From the NCBI GenBank assembly GCA_903820085.1, contig CAIJGA010000018.1, forward strand, positions 100,336-164,335: a stretch of DNA of 64,000 nucleotides, read 5' to 3'. Shown one piece after another: positions 44,545 to 53,462 of the stretch (within the stretch, counting starts at the first letter, position 1; every line of letters starts with the position of its first letter). The position numbers and the translations under genes are program-made. The stretch comes from an uncultured Chlorobiaceae bacterium (lineage in GTDB: Bacteria; Bacteroidota; Chlorobiia; Chlorobiales; Chlorobiaceae). The notes under the pieces were generated by a model. That model did no database searches. It had not been told where the DNA came from and worked only from the letters and a program-made list of their open reading frames with translations.

Positions 44545-45699
44545 TTATGAAACTGGAAAAAGCACCGTATTAGTAAGTGGACATACGTAAGTATCCGGTT
44601 TTATTCGATCAAAAATTTCGTTTGCCCACAACATTACAACCATTTCACTGGTGCCTATGTTGGTAATGTCATGCGTCCAGCCTGGTACAGTTTCCACAAT
44701 TTCAGGGTTTTCCCCTGTGGTCACCAACTCATACATCTGTCCAGTTTGCATATGCCTAAACATGAACCGAGCCTCACCCTTGATTACCAAAAACTTTTCG
44801 GTCTTGCTATGATGATAGTGACCGCCCCGAGTAATACCGGGATGCGCTGTAAAGTAAGAAAACTGACCGGTATCAGGCGTCTTGAGCATCTCAACAAACA
44901 CTCCGCGCGAATCGGCGTGCTTCGGCACCTCGTAAGAAAACAGCTCTACCGGCAGGTAGCTCATGTAGGTGGAATACAAAGCCCGCACAAGCCCGTTACC
45001 CACATGCTCACTCATGAGTGTCGTACGACTGTCCTTAAAAGCGTGAATCTGCCTTGCCAGCTCTCCCACTGATGTAGTGTACTGAGGCACTACCTGAGCA
45101 AAACCATCTGAATCCACAGCAACATCGGCACCATCCATTAGTTGCAAAAAGCGTTCAATCACATCATCAACATATACCAGCCTGACCTGTGCAGACGGAT
45201 CATTAATCTGAACTGGTAGACCGCGTGCTATGTTGTGGCAAAAGGTAGCCACCACCGAGTTATAATTCGGCTTGCACCATTTGCCAAACACATTAGGCAA
45301 ACGGAAAAGATGTACCGGTACCTGCTTGTTGCCAGCAAGAGCCAGCAAAGCCTCTTCAGCCGCGCGCTTACTCTGCCCATAAGGGTTGTTGCAAGAAGCC
45401 TGGATCGACGAGGTATACACAATCGGAACTGGCTTGCCAGTGGACTCTCCCTCCGCCCCAACTGCATGACAGATTGCCTGAGTCAAATCAAAATTGCCCG
45501 ACACAAACTCCTGTGGGTCCTGCGGACGATTGACTCCTGCCAGGTGAAAAACAAAACTCACTCCCTGCAACAATGATGGCAATTGGGCAACGTCATCACT
45601 ACGAGTAAAGCACACCACCTGCACATCCTTCCGCTCAGTGAGGTGCAGCTGCAAGTTTTGGCCAAGAAAGCCGTTGGCCCCAGTGATCAGTACCTTCAT
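44545..45699 (-). CDS. capF: Bifunctional epimerase/reductase CapF (UDP-L-FucNAc pathway)
   Basis: A 384-residue two-domain enzyme. The N-terminal SDR reductase begins MKVLITGANGFLGQNLQLHL and has VFHLAGVNRPQ and YGQSKRAAEEALL. The C-terminal cupin domain carries a metal site in GITRGGHYHHSKTEKFLVIKGEARF. In Staphylococcus CapF the cupin does a C3 epimerisation and the SDR domain reduces the C4 ketone, giving UDP-N-acetyl-L-talosamine. ATG 45699 was chosen for its AGAGGA ribosome site and MKVLITG start. Five bases after the capE stop. Confidence 0.93.
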   Translation of the reverse strand: MKVLITGANGFLGQNLQLHLTERKDVQVVCFTRSDDVAQLPSLLQGVSFVFHLAGVNRPQDPQEFVSGNFDLTQAICHAVGAEGESTGKPVPIVYTSSIQASCNNPYGQSKRAAEEALLALAGNKQVPVHLFRLPNVFGKWCKPNYNSVVATFCHNIARGLPVQINDPSAQVRLVYVDDVIERFLQLMDGADVAVDSDGFAQVVPQYTTSVGELARQIHAFKDSRTTLMSEHVGNGLVRALYSTYMSYLPVELFSYEVPKHADSRGVFVEMLKTPDTGQFSYFTAHPGITRGGHYHHSKTEKFLVIKGEARFMFRHMQTGQMYELVTTGENPEIVETVPGWTHDITNIGTSEMVVMLWANEIFDRIKPDTYVCPLTNTVLFPVS

Positions 45700-45703
45700 C
45701 AAC

Positions 45704-46747
45704 TTAATCCTCTGCCAAAGCATGTTCTCCACGCACAATATGCTGCATAAAGTTTAACTTGAGCAACAGGGCTTTCATGCCGGCAACATCCAGCCTGGTC
45801 GTGTTATGTGAGTTATAATCTTCACCATGAGAACTTATGGTATTGCGCTGCTCACCTTGCTCGACATATTTAGCATAATTCAGATCACGTGCATCAGGCG
45901 GAACCCTGAAATAATTTCCCATATCTTGAGCACAAGCCATTTCTTCACGGCTCAGCAGTGCCTCAAACAACTTTTCACCATGACGCGTGCCAATGGTATG
46001 GACCTCATGATCAGGCTTGCGCATCAGCTCTAAAATTGCCTGGATAAGCACCTGCACCGTAGCTGCTGGCGCCTTTTGTACAAAAATATCGCCATTGTTG
46101 CCGTTTTCAAATGCATAGAGCACGAGATCTACGGCGTCGTCCAATGTCATCATAAAACGCGTCATGAATGGGTCTGTAACCGTAATCGGCTTGCCCGCCA
46201 TCACCTGTTCTACAAAGAGCGGGATCACCGAACCGCGTGATGCCATAACATTGCCATATCGCGTGCCGCAAATCACCGTACTGGTGTTTTCCAAATTTCT
46301 GCTAGCCGCTACCATCACTTTTTCCATCATGGCTTTGCTGATCCCCATGGCGTTGATAGGGTACACCGCTTTGTCTGTACTCAAGCAGACCACACGCTTA
46401 ACACCAGATGCAATGGCTGCTTCAAGCACGTTTTCAGTACCCAGTACATTGGTACGAACCGCTTGCATGGGGTAAAATTCACACGAGGGCACTTGTTTGA
46501 GCGCCGCAGCATGAAAAGCGTAATCAACACCACGCATGACAGAACTAACACTTCGCGCATCACGTACATCACCAATGTAAAATTTGAGCTTTTCATTTTT
46601 ATAAAGCTTACGCATGTCGTCCTGCTTTTTCTCATCCCGACTGAAAATTCGTATTTCGGCAATATCAGTATCCAGAAAGCGCTTAAGTACTGCATTACCA
46701 AATGATCCTGTCCCCCCCGTAATCAGCAGCATTTTTCCATGAAACAT
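45704..46747 (-). CDS. capE: UDP-GlcNAc 4,6-dehydratase/5-epimerase CapE (FnlA/WbjB)
   Basis: A 347-residue cytoplasmic SDR enzyme that starts the UDP-N-acetyl-L-fucosamine pathway. The cofactor loop is LLITGGTGSFGNAVLKRFL. The active-site region LSTDKAVYPINAMGISKAMMEKV has Met-x3-Lys in place of Tyr-x3-Lys, as is usual for CapE. HAAALKQVPSCEFYPMQAVRTNVLGTENV is another hallmark. The C-terminal arm ends with DYNSHNTTRLDVAGMKALL, matching the CapE latch region. First of the contiguous capEFG set. Confidence 0.95.
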   Translation of the reverse strand: MFHGKMLLITGGTGSFGNAVLKRFLDTDIAEIRIFSRDEKKQDDMRKLYKNEKLKFYIGDVRDARSVSSVMRGVDYAFHAAALKQVPSCEFYPMQAVRTNVLGTENVLEAAIASGVKRVVCLSTDKAVYPINAMGISKAMMEKVMVAASRNLENTSTVICGTRYGNVMASRGSVIPLFVEQVMAGKPITVTDPFMTRFMMTLDDAVDLVLYAFENGNNGDIFVQKAPAATVQVLIQAILELMRKPDHEVHTIGTRHGEKLFEALLSREEMACAQDMGNYFRVPPDARDLNYAKYVEQGEQRNTISSHGEDYNSHNTTRLDVAGMKALLLKLNFMQHIVRGEHALAED

Positions 46748-46760
46748 ATATACATTCTGT

Positions 46761-47744
46761 CTAACTGTTACCCTTACAATACAGATCCTTAATTAAGCCA
46801 TTAATTCCTGATGCGTGTTTATACCCTCCATTAGAAAAGTAATATATAGCTAACAAAGATTTCGTTAGCAGTTTCTTTTTTCTAATATGCATTCGTACTT
46901 CAAGAGAATCTATAACTTCATATGTTTTTTTTTCTATTAATTCTAGTTTATGCTGATATTTTATACAACATCGACTCTTTGCGACAAATATACCTTGTAA
47001 AAACAAATACCTTTGATCAATTGTAAATTTTGCATCTCTATCAAATACAGCATTATAGTTGTGATTAAAAGCCTCTTTGTACCTATCAATTCGACTGATT
47101 TTTTTTAATCTATTTACTAATATCTGCGATTCGTTATAATCATGCCGACGATAGTACTGCAATACGACGTCATCAATCAACCTCGCACCAAAAGCATCAG
47201 CAAATCCTACTATCCAGTTATCATGCCCTTTAAAGCCATCTGGTATTGGCATACAAATATTTAATAGCTCACGCCTTACTGCGCAAAAGCATCCATAAAC
47301 AAAACAATTTGATGAAACACCAGTACTCCTAAACTGTCCAAGTGCGGTTAAGCCTACCTCATTCAGATCTTCATCTGTTAAAGCCGCATTATTCATTATG
47401 ACGAGATTTTCAGGATTATTTTCAGCAAGTGACTCAACATGTGCAATTTTTCCAGGAAACCAAACATCATCTTGATCACTAAGAAAAACCAAATCCCCAC
47501 TTGTTTTCATTATAGCTTCATCGAAATTTCTTGTGTATCCAAGATTTTTCTTATTAAGAAAATAATAAACAGGAAATGGCGCATTCTTTGCAAACCGCTC
47601 AATTATCATTATAGTATCGTCAGTTGACCCGTCATCGTTAATAACCAATTCATCAGGCATTCTGGTTTGATCTATAAAGCTTTTTAGCTGATCAGGTAAA
47701 TATCTGGCACCATTGTATGTTGCCAGAGCTATAGATATCTTCAT
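46761..47744 (-). CDS. Family 2 glycosyltransferase (rhamnosyltransferase-like)
   Basis: A 327-residue GT-A enzyme. MKISIALATYNGARYLPDQLKSFIDQT, INDDGSTDDTI, and GDLVFLSDQDDVWFPGKI (DQDD metal site) put it near WbbL/RfbF-type enzymes, and GHDNWIVGFADAFG near the catalytic base is also shared. ATG 47744 is preferred to ATG 47753 because the family starts MKIS. AT-rich with many Lys/Asn/Ile codons. Lies directly upstream of capE on the same strand, separated by 13 bases. Confidence 0.87.
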   Translation of the reverse strand: MKISIALATYNGARYLPDQLKSFIDQTRMPDELVINDDGSTDDTIMIIERFAKNAPFPVYYFLNKKNLGYTRNFDEAIMKTSGDLVFLSDQDDVWFPGKIAHVESLAENNPENLVIMNNAALTDEDLNEVGLTALGQFRSTGVSSNCFVYGCFCAVRRELLNICMPIPDGFKGHDNWIVGFADAFGARLIDDVVLQYYRRHDYNESQILVNRLKKISRIDRYKEAFNHNYNAVFDRDAKFTIDQRYLFLQGIFVAKSRCCIKYQHKLELIEKKTYEVIDSLEVRMHIRKKKLLTKSLLAIYYFSNGGYKHASGINGLIKDLYCKGNS

Positions 47745-47783
47745 AATGACCATTAAAATTATTGCATGAAGCCAATGTCTATA

Positions 47784-48773
47784 TTATTTTAAATAAAACA
47801 ACTTAGTCACTCTATTAATAAGTCGTTGATCCAAGTTAATCAATCGATACAAAATGGATTCTAACCAGCGATACCGGCGCAAAAAAAGATTAGAAGACCC
47901 CATTACTTTATTAATTTTTCTAGTATAAATAACATCTGAAATTACATAAAAAGGGTGTTTTAATGGTAGCGTAACAGTATAAGTTGGCATAAAGTAGATC
48001 CTACGAAGACCGCGAGGGATCATCTTAATTGAACTAACCGAATTTGCACCTTCAGCACCAAGCCCAATATTCGTAATAAGGTTTGACTTTGGCACAATAT
48101 TTAATCCTGAATATAAATACGCGCTAATGCCTTTTTGTAAAGACCACGATGATATTAAAATGTTCGAATTAATCTTTTTCCGCATGGAAACAGAATCCGC
48201 AAGCAACTTTTTACCATATTTTGCTTCAAGTAGCTTGCATGCGTAGGTATCAGATATTACTTCGAGATTAAAATCAACCTTATCCCACACTCGCTTCCAT
48301 GTTGCCCAACCCCAAATTGAACCTGATTCAGAAAAAAAGTAATCATATGGTGTTTCTTCATAAATACCAAGATTATTCATTCCACAAATCATATGAATAC
48401 GCAAATCATCTTTATATAGCTCAAGTAATTCAGAGCAAAAAGGAAAAAAACCCTTTGAAGGCACGCAATCATCTTCGATTATAGCCAACCGGTCAACGTA
48501 AGTGAACGCCCAAGTAACACCTGTTGAAACACGCTTTCCACATCCAAGATTTACATCAGAATAATTTCGATAAACCTCGCACTCCCAATCAATATGTTCA
48601 ACTATATCCCGACACTTTTGAATTTTTATGATATCATCAGGCTTGTCATTTCGAGGACCATCCTGAATCAAGAATAGCTGTTTAGGCTTGTTCTGCTTTA
48701 TCGCTGAGAATGTTTGCCTAAGCAAATCTGGTCTTGCAAAAAAAATAAGTGCTACAGGAAGATCTGATGACAT
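47784..48773 (-). CDS. HlpA-like nucleotide-sugar glycosyltransferase
   Basis: A 329-residue GT-A-type protein. VALIFFARPDLLRQTFSAIKQNKPKQLFLIQDGPR opens the family, and LAIIEDDCVPSKGFFPFCSELL carries the acidic metal motif EDDC. SGSIWGWATWKRVWDKVD is the typical third block. Proteins annotated as hemolytic protein HlpA-like or GNT-I-like nucleotide-diphospho-sugar transferases share this layout. Donor unknown. AT-rich, in the block of low-GC glycosyltransferases next to the insertion sequence. Confidence 0.82.
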   Translation of the reverse strand: MSSDLPVALIFFARPDLLRQTFSAIKQNKPKQLFLIQDGPRNDKPDDIIKIQKCRDIVEHIDWECEVYRNYSDVNLGCGKRVSTGVTWAFTYVDRLAIIEDDCVPSKGFFPFCSELLELYKDDLRIHMICGMNNLGIYEETPYDYFFSESGSIWGWATWKRVWDKVDFNLEVISDTYACKLLEAKYGKKLLADSVSMRKKINSNILISSWSLQKGISAYLYSGLNIVPKSNLITNIGLGAEGANSVSSIKMIPRGLRRIYFMPTYTVTLPLKHPFYVISDVIYTRKINKVMGSSNLFLRRYRWLESILYRLINLDQRLINRVTKLFYLK

Positions 48774-48868
48774 GTCCTTTTAATTCTATTTATATTCAAT
48801 ATGAACCAACAAAAAATAACGCTTACAATTTTAATTTTTTTAGCACTTTTACCATATAACACATTCTG

Positions 48869-50026
48869 TTATCTAACGATCAAATCGTATCCAGTTTTAA
48901 CTTTTTCAAAATCAAATATTTCATCAATTATTTCAATATTTTCATTTTTTTCATCTTCAGTCAACCAAATACAAGAGCCATCTTCAATGGCATTAAAAAC
49001 ATCCTCAGGAAGAAATATTTTCGCATTTTTATCTCTCAGCATTTTATAGAACTCATTTTCCTTTCGCATAATCAAACAGTTACCAATCTTCAATATTGTA
49101 GCTACGTTAGCCACACCACCCACCATTACATTATTCATATAAACCATATCCATATCCCTTAAAAACTCCACATACTGATCCTGTGCCATAAATTCATCAA
49201 CAGCGATGAACTTATCGCCAAAGAACTTAACCCCCAGTTTTCTTACATAATGAATATAATTTTTATCGCCATAGGCCAAATGGGCATATATCTCTACATC
49301 ACCATTTATTATTTTCGAGTTTTTTATAATCTCGAATGCACTAATGTGATTATTAATATCATAACCACAATGCCCTACTAATATTTTAATTTTTTTTCCT
49401 ATTTTTCGCCTAATAGCCTCACTGTTTTTATTATATTTTATTTCAGAATAAGAAAAATAAGCAAAATACCTATATTCCATATTTTGAAATGGAATTTTTT
49501 CAATAAGATTAAATTCAAAAGGATTCCAAACGCAATAATAATCGAATACGACTAGTTGTCTTCCGTTTCTGAATTTTCTTACAAAAGAAATTGCGTCATA
49601 CACAAATGTATCTTTCAATAAGAGCTTTAGGCCTGAATAATTAAGCCTATTTATCCCTTTATCATTAGAAACCAAATTCTTGTCAAGTATATGCTTTTTA
49701 TTTCCAGCATACGCAAGGAAATCTGAGCCCCAACTTAACCAATAGATACTTTTCTTTCTTTTTTTGAGATTCTTACTCAAAAAGCGTAATATATCAGGCG
49801 ACAAATTATGTACAACAATCTTTTCAACACATTCATTTAAAACAATCTCATTAAGTATCTGATAATCTTCTTTCAATACCAGCATATTTTCGTATGACGG
49901 GAAATATCTAACCGCATCACCATTAATCTTGACAACAAACAAATTATTTTCGCATAATTTATTTGCTTTTATATACGAGATAAGTTCCCAAAAAAACTTG
50001 TTATCCGGAACAATATGTACATTCAT
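48869..50026 (-). CDS. WecF-like (GT56) N-acetylfucosaminyl-type transferase
   Basis: A 385-residue, strongly AT-rich gene. IYWLSWGSDFLAYAG matches the HIWGADLYE block of E. coli WecF as I recall it. KIKILVGHCGYDINNHISAFEII resembles ILVGNSGDRSNEHIAAL, and YGDKNYIHYVRKLGVKFFG followed by DEFMAQDQYVEFLRDMDMVYMNN matches the C-terminal lobe. WecF moves a 4-acetamido-4,6-dideoxygalactose to a lipid-linked sugar, so this enzyme probably also uses a deoxyamino sugar. The start codon ATG 50026 overlaps the target duplication of the adjacent insertion element. The gene has therefore lost its native upstream region. Confidence 0.75.
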   Translation of the reverse strand: MNVHIVPDNKFFWELISYIKANKLCENNLFVVKINGDAVRYFPSYENMLVLKEDYQILNEIVLNECVEKIVVHNLSPDILRFLSKNLKKRKKSIYWLSWGSDFLAYAGNKKHILDKNLVSNDKGINRLNYSGLKLLLKDTFVYDAISFVRKFRNGRQLVVFDYYCVWNPFEFNLIEKIPFQNMEYRYFAYFSYSEIKYNKNSEAIRRKIGKKIKILVGHCGYDINNHISAFEIIKNSKIINGDVEIYAHLAYGDKNYIHYVRKLGVKFFGDKFIAVDEFMAQDQYVEFLRDMDMVYMNNVMVGGVANVATILKIGNCLIMRKENEFYKMLRDKNAKIFLPEDVFNAIEDGSCIWLTEDEKNENIEIIDEIFDFEKVKTGYDLIVR

Positions 50027-50033
50027 AATGAGT
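50025..50033. repeat. Target-site duplication of the IS4-family element
   Basis: ATAATGAGT at 50025-50033 is repeated directly at 51356-51364, immediately outside both terminal inverted repeats. This 9-bp duplication fits IS4-family transposition and shows that the element arrived by its own transposition and that its flanks have not been rearranged since. Confidence 0.93.
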
Positions 50034-51355
50034 CACTAGTGTCCGGTTATAAGTCGAATAAATTCAACTGGTTAGAGATATAGGTATCTTCAGCCATGCC
50101 AGCAGAATTCGTAACTAATTGTAAAATATCAACTTTCTCGAAAACGCTGACGCTCAAGATCTGTAGGAATGTGTAGAGAGTTATATTTAAATTCATGCGT
50201 TTTTTTACCAATGCAATAAGTACATAAACTGATATTGCCGTCCATATTTGTGTTTTTACTGCATTTTCCGATGTGCCGTAAAACACCTTGATTCGTAAAT
50301 GTTGCTTGATCCATTTAAAGAAAAGCTCGATTTGCCATCTACATTTATAGAGTTCGGCTATTACTTGGGCCGACAGCGTAAAGTTATTGGTTAAGAACAC
50401 GTAATGTTGGCCTGTTTCCTGGTCAGTATATTTGATGCGTCTTATTTTTTCCGGGTAATTTTTCGCGGACTTAAGCCCGGCAAGTTTAATGCTCTGATCA
50501 CATTGAACGCCGGTAGATTTATCGATAGCATAAGAGTATTGGCGCCTAAAGCTGAGATTTGTTTTACCTCTGATGACAAAGAAACCATGAGACTCTTGAA
50601 TATGAAACAAACGCTCAAAGTCGATATAACCACGGTCCATGATGTAAAAAGAACCTGGTTCAATTATGAGCATATCAAGGATATTAACATTATGAACCTT
50701 CCCATCGGTAATGGCTATAAACGAAGGGATATTGCCTCTTAAGTCTAATAATGTATGCATTTTAACAGCACCTTTTTGTGTCCGAAACTTTGCCCAGGGA
50801 AACAAAGAAAGACACAAATCAATTGTTGTCGAATCTAAAGCATAAACCGTTTCATTCAGAGTGGCACCAAAAGAGTCTTTGCAGTACAGTTTTCTGGCAT
50901 GATGAATAAGAACATGAGCAAAATCCTGATAAATGCGCCAGTCTCGTTTTTCATTGGCATCGGCTAAAGTACTTCGAGCTATCGTGCCCCGTATGCCCAT
51001 GTGATAGAGTTTATTCTGCATGCCAAGCAAGCAGGTCGTAATATCCCGAAGGCTTTCTCTATAGGTCAGTTGTGCAAAGAACAAGCAGAGATATTGATCA
51101 AGACAAGTAAACGATTGCACCTTATGATTGCCACTGTATCGTTTCACACACTGGCGAAATTGATGAAGCGGCAAATGTTCTTGGAGTTGAGCAAAAACGG
51201 TTTTTCCTGTATTCATCAATCATTCCTTTTTTATTATTCATGAAATGATGGAAGATAACAAGCGTTTTCAAATCGATTACACTGAAAAATAGCCACAAGC
51301 TATTGTTTTATATACTTTTATAAGGATTTATTTTTTCAACAACCGGACACTAGTG
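50034..51355 (-). mobile_element. Complete IS4-family insertion sequence
   Basis: A 1322-bp element with perfect 15-bp terminal inverted repeats, CACTAGTGTCCGGTT at 50034-50048 and its complement at 51341-51355. It is flanked by the 9-bp direct repeat ATAATGAGT and carries one intact transposase gene on the minus strand. Identical ends and target duplications indicate a recent insertion. It splits the polysaccharide operon between the ABC flippase and the WecF-like gene. The downstream genes therefore depend on read-through from the upstream promoter or on promoters inside the element. Confidence 0.95.
50047..51216 (-). CDS. IS4-family transposase
   Basis: A 389-residue DDE transposase. The N-terminal domain (FAQLQEHLPLHQFRQCVKRY) is the type found in ISPg-like IS4 subgroups. 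The catalytic core shows Asp in YALDSTTIDLCLSLFPWA, Asp in FYIMDRGYIDFERL and Glu in YKCRWQIELFFKWIKQHL (the Y-(2)-R-(3)-E-(6)-K signature). The frame opens with TTG 51219 but ATG 51216 is the natural start. The stop codon lies 13 bases from the inner edge of the element. No disruption is visible, so the enzyme is probably functional. Confidence 0.95.
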   Translation of the reverse strand: MNTGKTVFAQLQEHLPLHQFRQCVKRYSGNHKVQSFTCLDQYLCLFFAQLTYRESLRDITTCLLGMQNKLYHMGIRGTIARSTLADANEKRDWRIYQDFAHVLIHHARKLYCKDSFGATLNETVYALDSTTIDLCLSLFPWAKFRTQKGAVKMHTLLDLRGNIPSFIAITDGKVHNVNILDMLIIEPGSFYIMDRGYIDFERLFHIQESHGFFVIRGKTNLSFRRQYSYAIDKSTGVQCDQSIKLAGLKSAKNYPEKIRRIKYTDQETGQHYVFLTNNFTLSAQVIAELYKCRWQIELFFKWIKQHLRIKVFYGTSENAVKTQIWTAISVYVLIALVKKRMNLNITLYTFLQILSVSVFEKVDILQLVTNSAGMAEDTYISNQLNLFDL

Positions 51356-51405
51356 ATAATGAGTGTTTAATATTTATTTATAATGACACCTCTCAAAAAA
51401 TATTT

Positions 51406-51537
51406 TCAAGAGCTATCATTTGATTTTGATACATCTTCATTAATTAAAAAAGCTCTTTTCTGATCAGGATTTTTGTAACGACAAACATCAACTCCGAATT
51501 TGTTATCCTGTACTTTATAAAGCACTTCAAACTCCAC
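51406..51537 (-). CDS. Small ORF of unknown function (43 residues) beside the IS
   Basis: A GTG-initiated frame with AAGGA four bases upstream reads VEFEVLYKVQDNKFGVDVC and then a charged tail. Composition (Glu, Lys, Asp, Asn, Val) looks like real protein. It begins 47 bases after the flippase stop and ends 42 bases before the target duplication of the IS. It could be a genuine small protein, or the last exon-like scrap of a degraded gene. I recognise no homologue. Confidence 0.35.
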   Translation of the reverse strand: MEFEVLYKVQDNKFGVDVCRYKNPDQKRAFLINEDVSKSNDSS

Positions 51538-51583
51538 TCATTCCTTAGACTTAAAAAACTTTATAAACTTTTTGTGGTGATGG

Positions 51584-53443
51584 TTATGTTATAAGTCGCC
51601 CTGATTCAGGTAAATAAATTATGTTATCAGAAACAAGGGGACTGAGTGTATAAAATCGACCCTTTTCACATTTGTTAGAAATAATGTCCTCATAGCTTCC
51701 AATGCGTTTGATTTCTCCATTTACAAGTTCCACTATCTGTATACAGTTTTTGAGAGTTGTCAATCGATGAGCTATAAGAAGCACGGTAAGATCTTCACTC
51801 AGGCTTTCGATAGCTTGCATTACAGACTCTTCGGTTTCATTATCAAGAGCACTGGTGGCTTCGTCGAAGATGATGACATCGGCTTGTTTATAGAGTGCAC
51901 GGGCTATACCGATGCGCTGGCGTTGGCCACCGGAGAGGCGGATACCGCGTTCGCCGACGTAGGTTTGGTACTTTTTTGGCCAAGTTTCAATTATGTCAGC
52001 AATTTGTGCCTGACGGGCAGCTTGTTTTACCCTGTCGGGGTTGATTTTACTTTTTGGAACTCCAAAGGCAATGTTTTCTTCGATGGTGCTGTCGGCAAGA
52101 AATATTGCTTGTGGAACATGAGCAATATGTGCTTGCCATGCCCTATGGTTGCTTATTGTTACAGGCTGATTGTCAATCTCCAGTGTCCCCTCAGTTGGTG
52201 TCAGGAGACCCATAACAATATCAAGTAGCGTGCTCTTCCCGCTTCCGGTCGCACCTATGAAACCGATACTGCTGCCTTTGGAAATCTTAAGATCAAGATC
52301 CTTGATTACCCAAGGTGTTTGTTGAGCATAACGAAACGAGAGATGGTTCAAATTAATCTGTTGCTGAAACGGTAATGGCTTGGTGGGGGGCTCACCAACA
52401 AAATTTGGGAGTGGCTGGTCGAGAAGTTCGAGCGTGTCGTGCAGTGAGACCTGTCCGCCTTGAATGCTTGACCATGAGCTGTAAGCCCCCTGTAGCACTG
52501 GCAGCAGACGCTGAGCCCCAAGTGCCAGTGCACCGAGGACAGGAATTGCTTTAGCGATACCGTCGGGTTGCCTTGCGAGTGCATAGGCTAGCAGGGCAAT
52601 GAGCATCATGCCGAGCGCTTCAATGCCAAATCGTGGGCTGCCACCAATAAATGAATTGTTTCCCTGCGCTTTACGTAAGAGAATGTCAGCATTTCGATAA
52701 ATTTGGCAATAGGCCGCCTGACTGCCGTCGATCAAGACATCGCGGATACCGCCCAACCCCTCTTGTAGAGATTTGATGACCTGCGTCGACTCACGGGCAA
52801 TGCACTTGCTGTTGATTAACTGCTGGTTTTTAGTAAGCTTGATGATACCTGCGTAGATGAGGCCAAAACCACCAAAGGCTGCAAGCGCAATAACCGGATT
52901 GAGCGACAAGAGAGCTATTAGGATGGCGATCAGCATGATGCCGGAGCTGATGAGGGTCAAGGATGGTACAATGATGCTGGTAATAACACCGTTGGCTTTC
53001 CCTGAAATCCCATTGATCACTGTACTGCTGTTGCGGGCAATGTGAATGGCATAAGGCTGGTAGAGTGTACGACGGTAGATGCTGATACTGAGGTCGGCCC
53101 CTGTTGCAAAGGAGAGGCGCGTACTGGCCCAGAGAAGCAGGAGGCGCATGGCACCTGATATTATAGCCGCAATACCGAAGGTTATAGTGAGCGGGAGTAG
53201 GAGTTGGCTGGCATTGGCAATACCTGCTGCTCTTATGAATTGTTGTGCTGCGGGGAGTTGGAAGATTCTTTCTGGAGCGGTCAGTACAGCAAGAAAAGGC
53301 AGTACGGCACCTATACTGAGAATTTCGGCGAATGAAGCGCAGATCATTAAAATAAGGAGCATGCCGAATTGGCCACGTCGTCGAGGGCTGATGTGCTGCC
53401 AAAGGCGCGAGAGAAGCGATATAATTGAATGGGTAGTGGGCAC
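51584..53443 (-). CDS. PglK-like ABC transporter (lipid-linked oligosaccharide flippase)
   Basis: A half-transporter with six membrane helices followed by an ATPase domain. Walker A is GFIGATGSGKST, the signature is LSGGQRQRIGIARALY, Walker B is DVIIFDEATSALD and the H-loop is LIAHRL. The membrane domain resembles Campylobacter PglK, which flips undecaprenyl-linked glycan. GTG 53443 was chosen because it gives a start (PTTHSIISLLSRLWQHI) close to the PglK beginning and avoids overlap with the dehydratase gene. ATG 53533 would add 30 basic residues and a 71-base overlap. Neither has a convincing ribosome site. It is the last gene before the insertion element. Confidence 0.88.
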   Translation of the reverse strand: MPTTHSIISLLSRLWQHISPRRRGQFGMLLILMICASFAEILSIGAVLPFLAVLTAPERIFQLPAAQQFIRAAGIANASQLLLPLTITFGIAAIISGAMRLLLLWASTRLSFATGADLSISIYRRTLYQPYAIHIARNSSTVINGISGKANGVITSIIVPSLTLISSGIMLIAILIALLSLNPVIALAAFGGFGLIYAGIIKLTKNQQLINSKCIARESTQVIKSLQEGLGGIRDVLIDGSQAAYCQIYRNADILLRKAQGNNSFIGGSPRFGIEALGMMLIALLAYALARQPDGIAKAIPVLGALALGAQRLLPVLQGAYSSWSSIQGGQVSLHDTLELLDQPLPNFVGEPPTKPLPFQQQINLNHLSFRYAQQTPWVIKDLDLKISKGSSIGFIGATGSGKSTLLDIVMGLLTPTEGTLEIDNQPVTISNHRAWQAHIAHVPQAIFLADSTIEENIAFGVPKSKINPDRVKQAARQAQIADIIETWPKKYQTYVGERGIRLSGGQRQRIGIARALYKQADVIIFDEATSALDNETEESVMQAIESLSEDLTVLLIAHRLTTLKNCIQIVELVNGEIKRIGSYEDIISNKCEKGRFYTLSPLVSDNIIYLPESGRLIT

Positions 53444-53462
53444 TTCATGTGTCGGTTTATAC

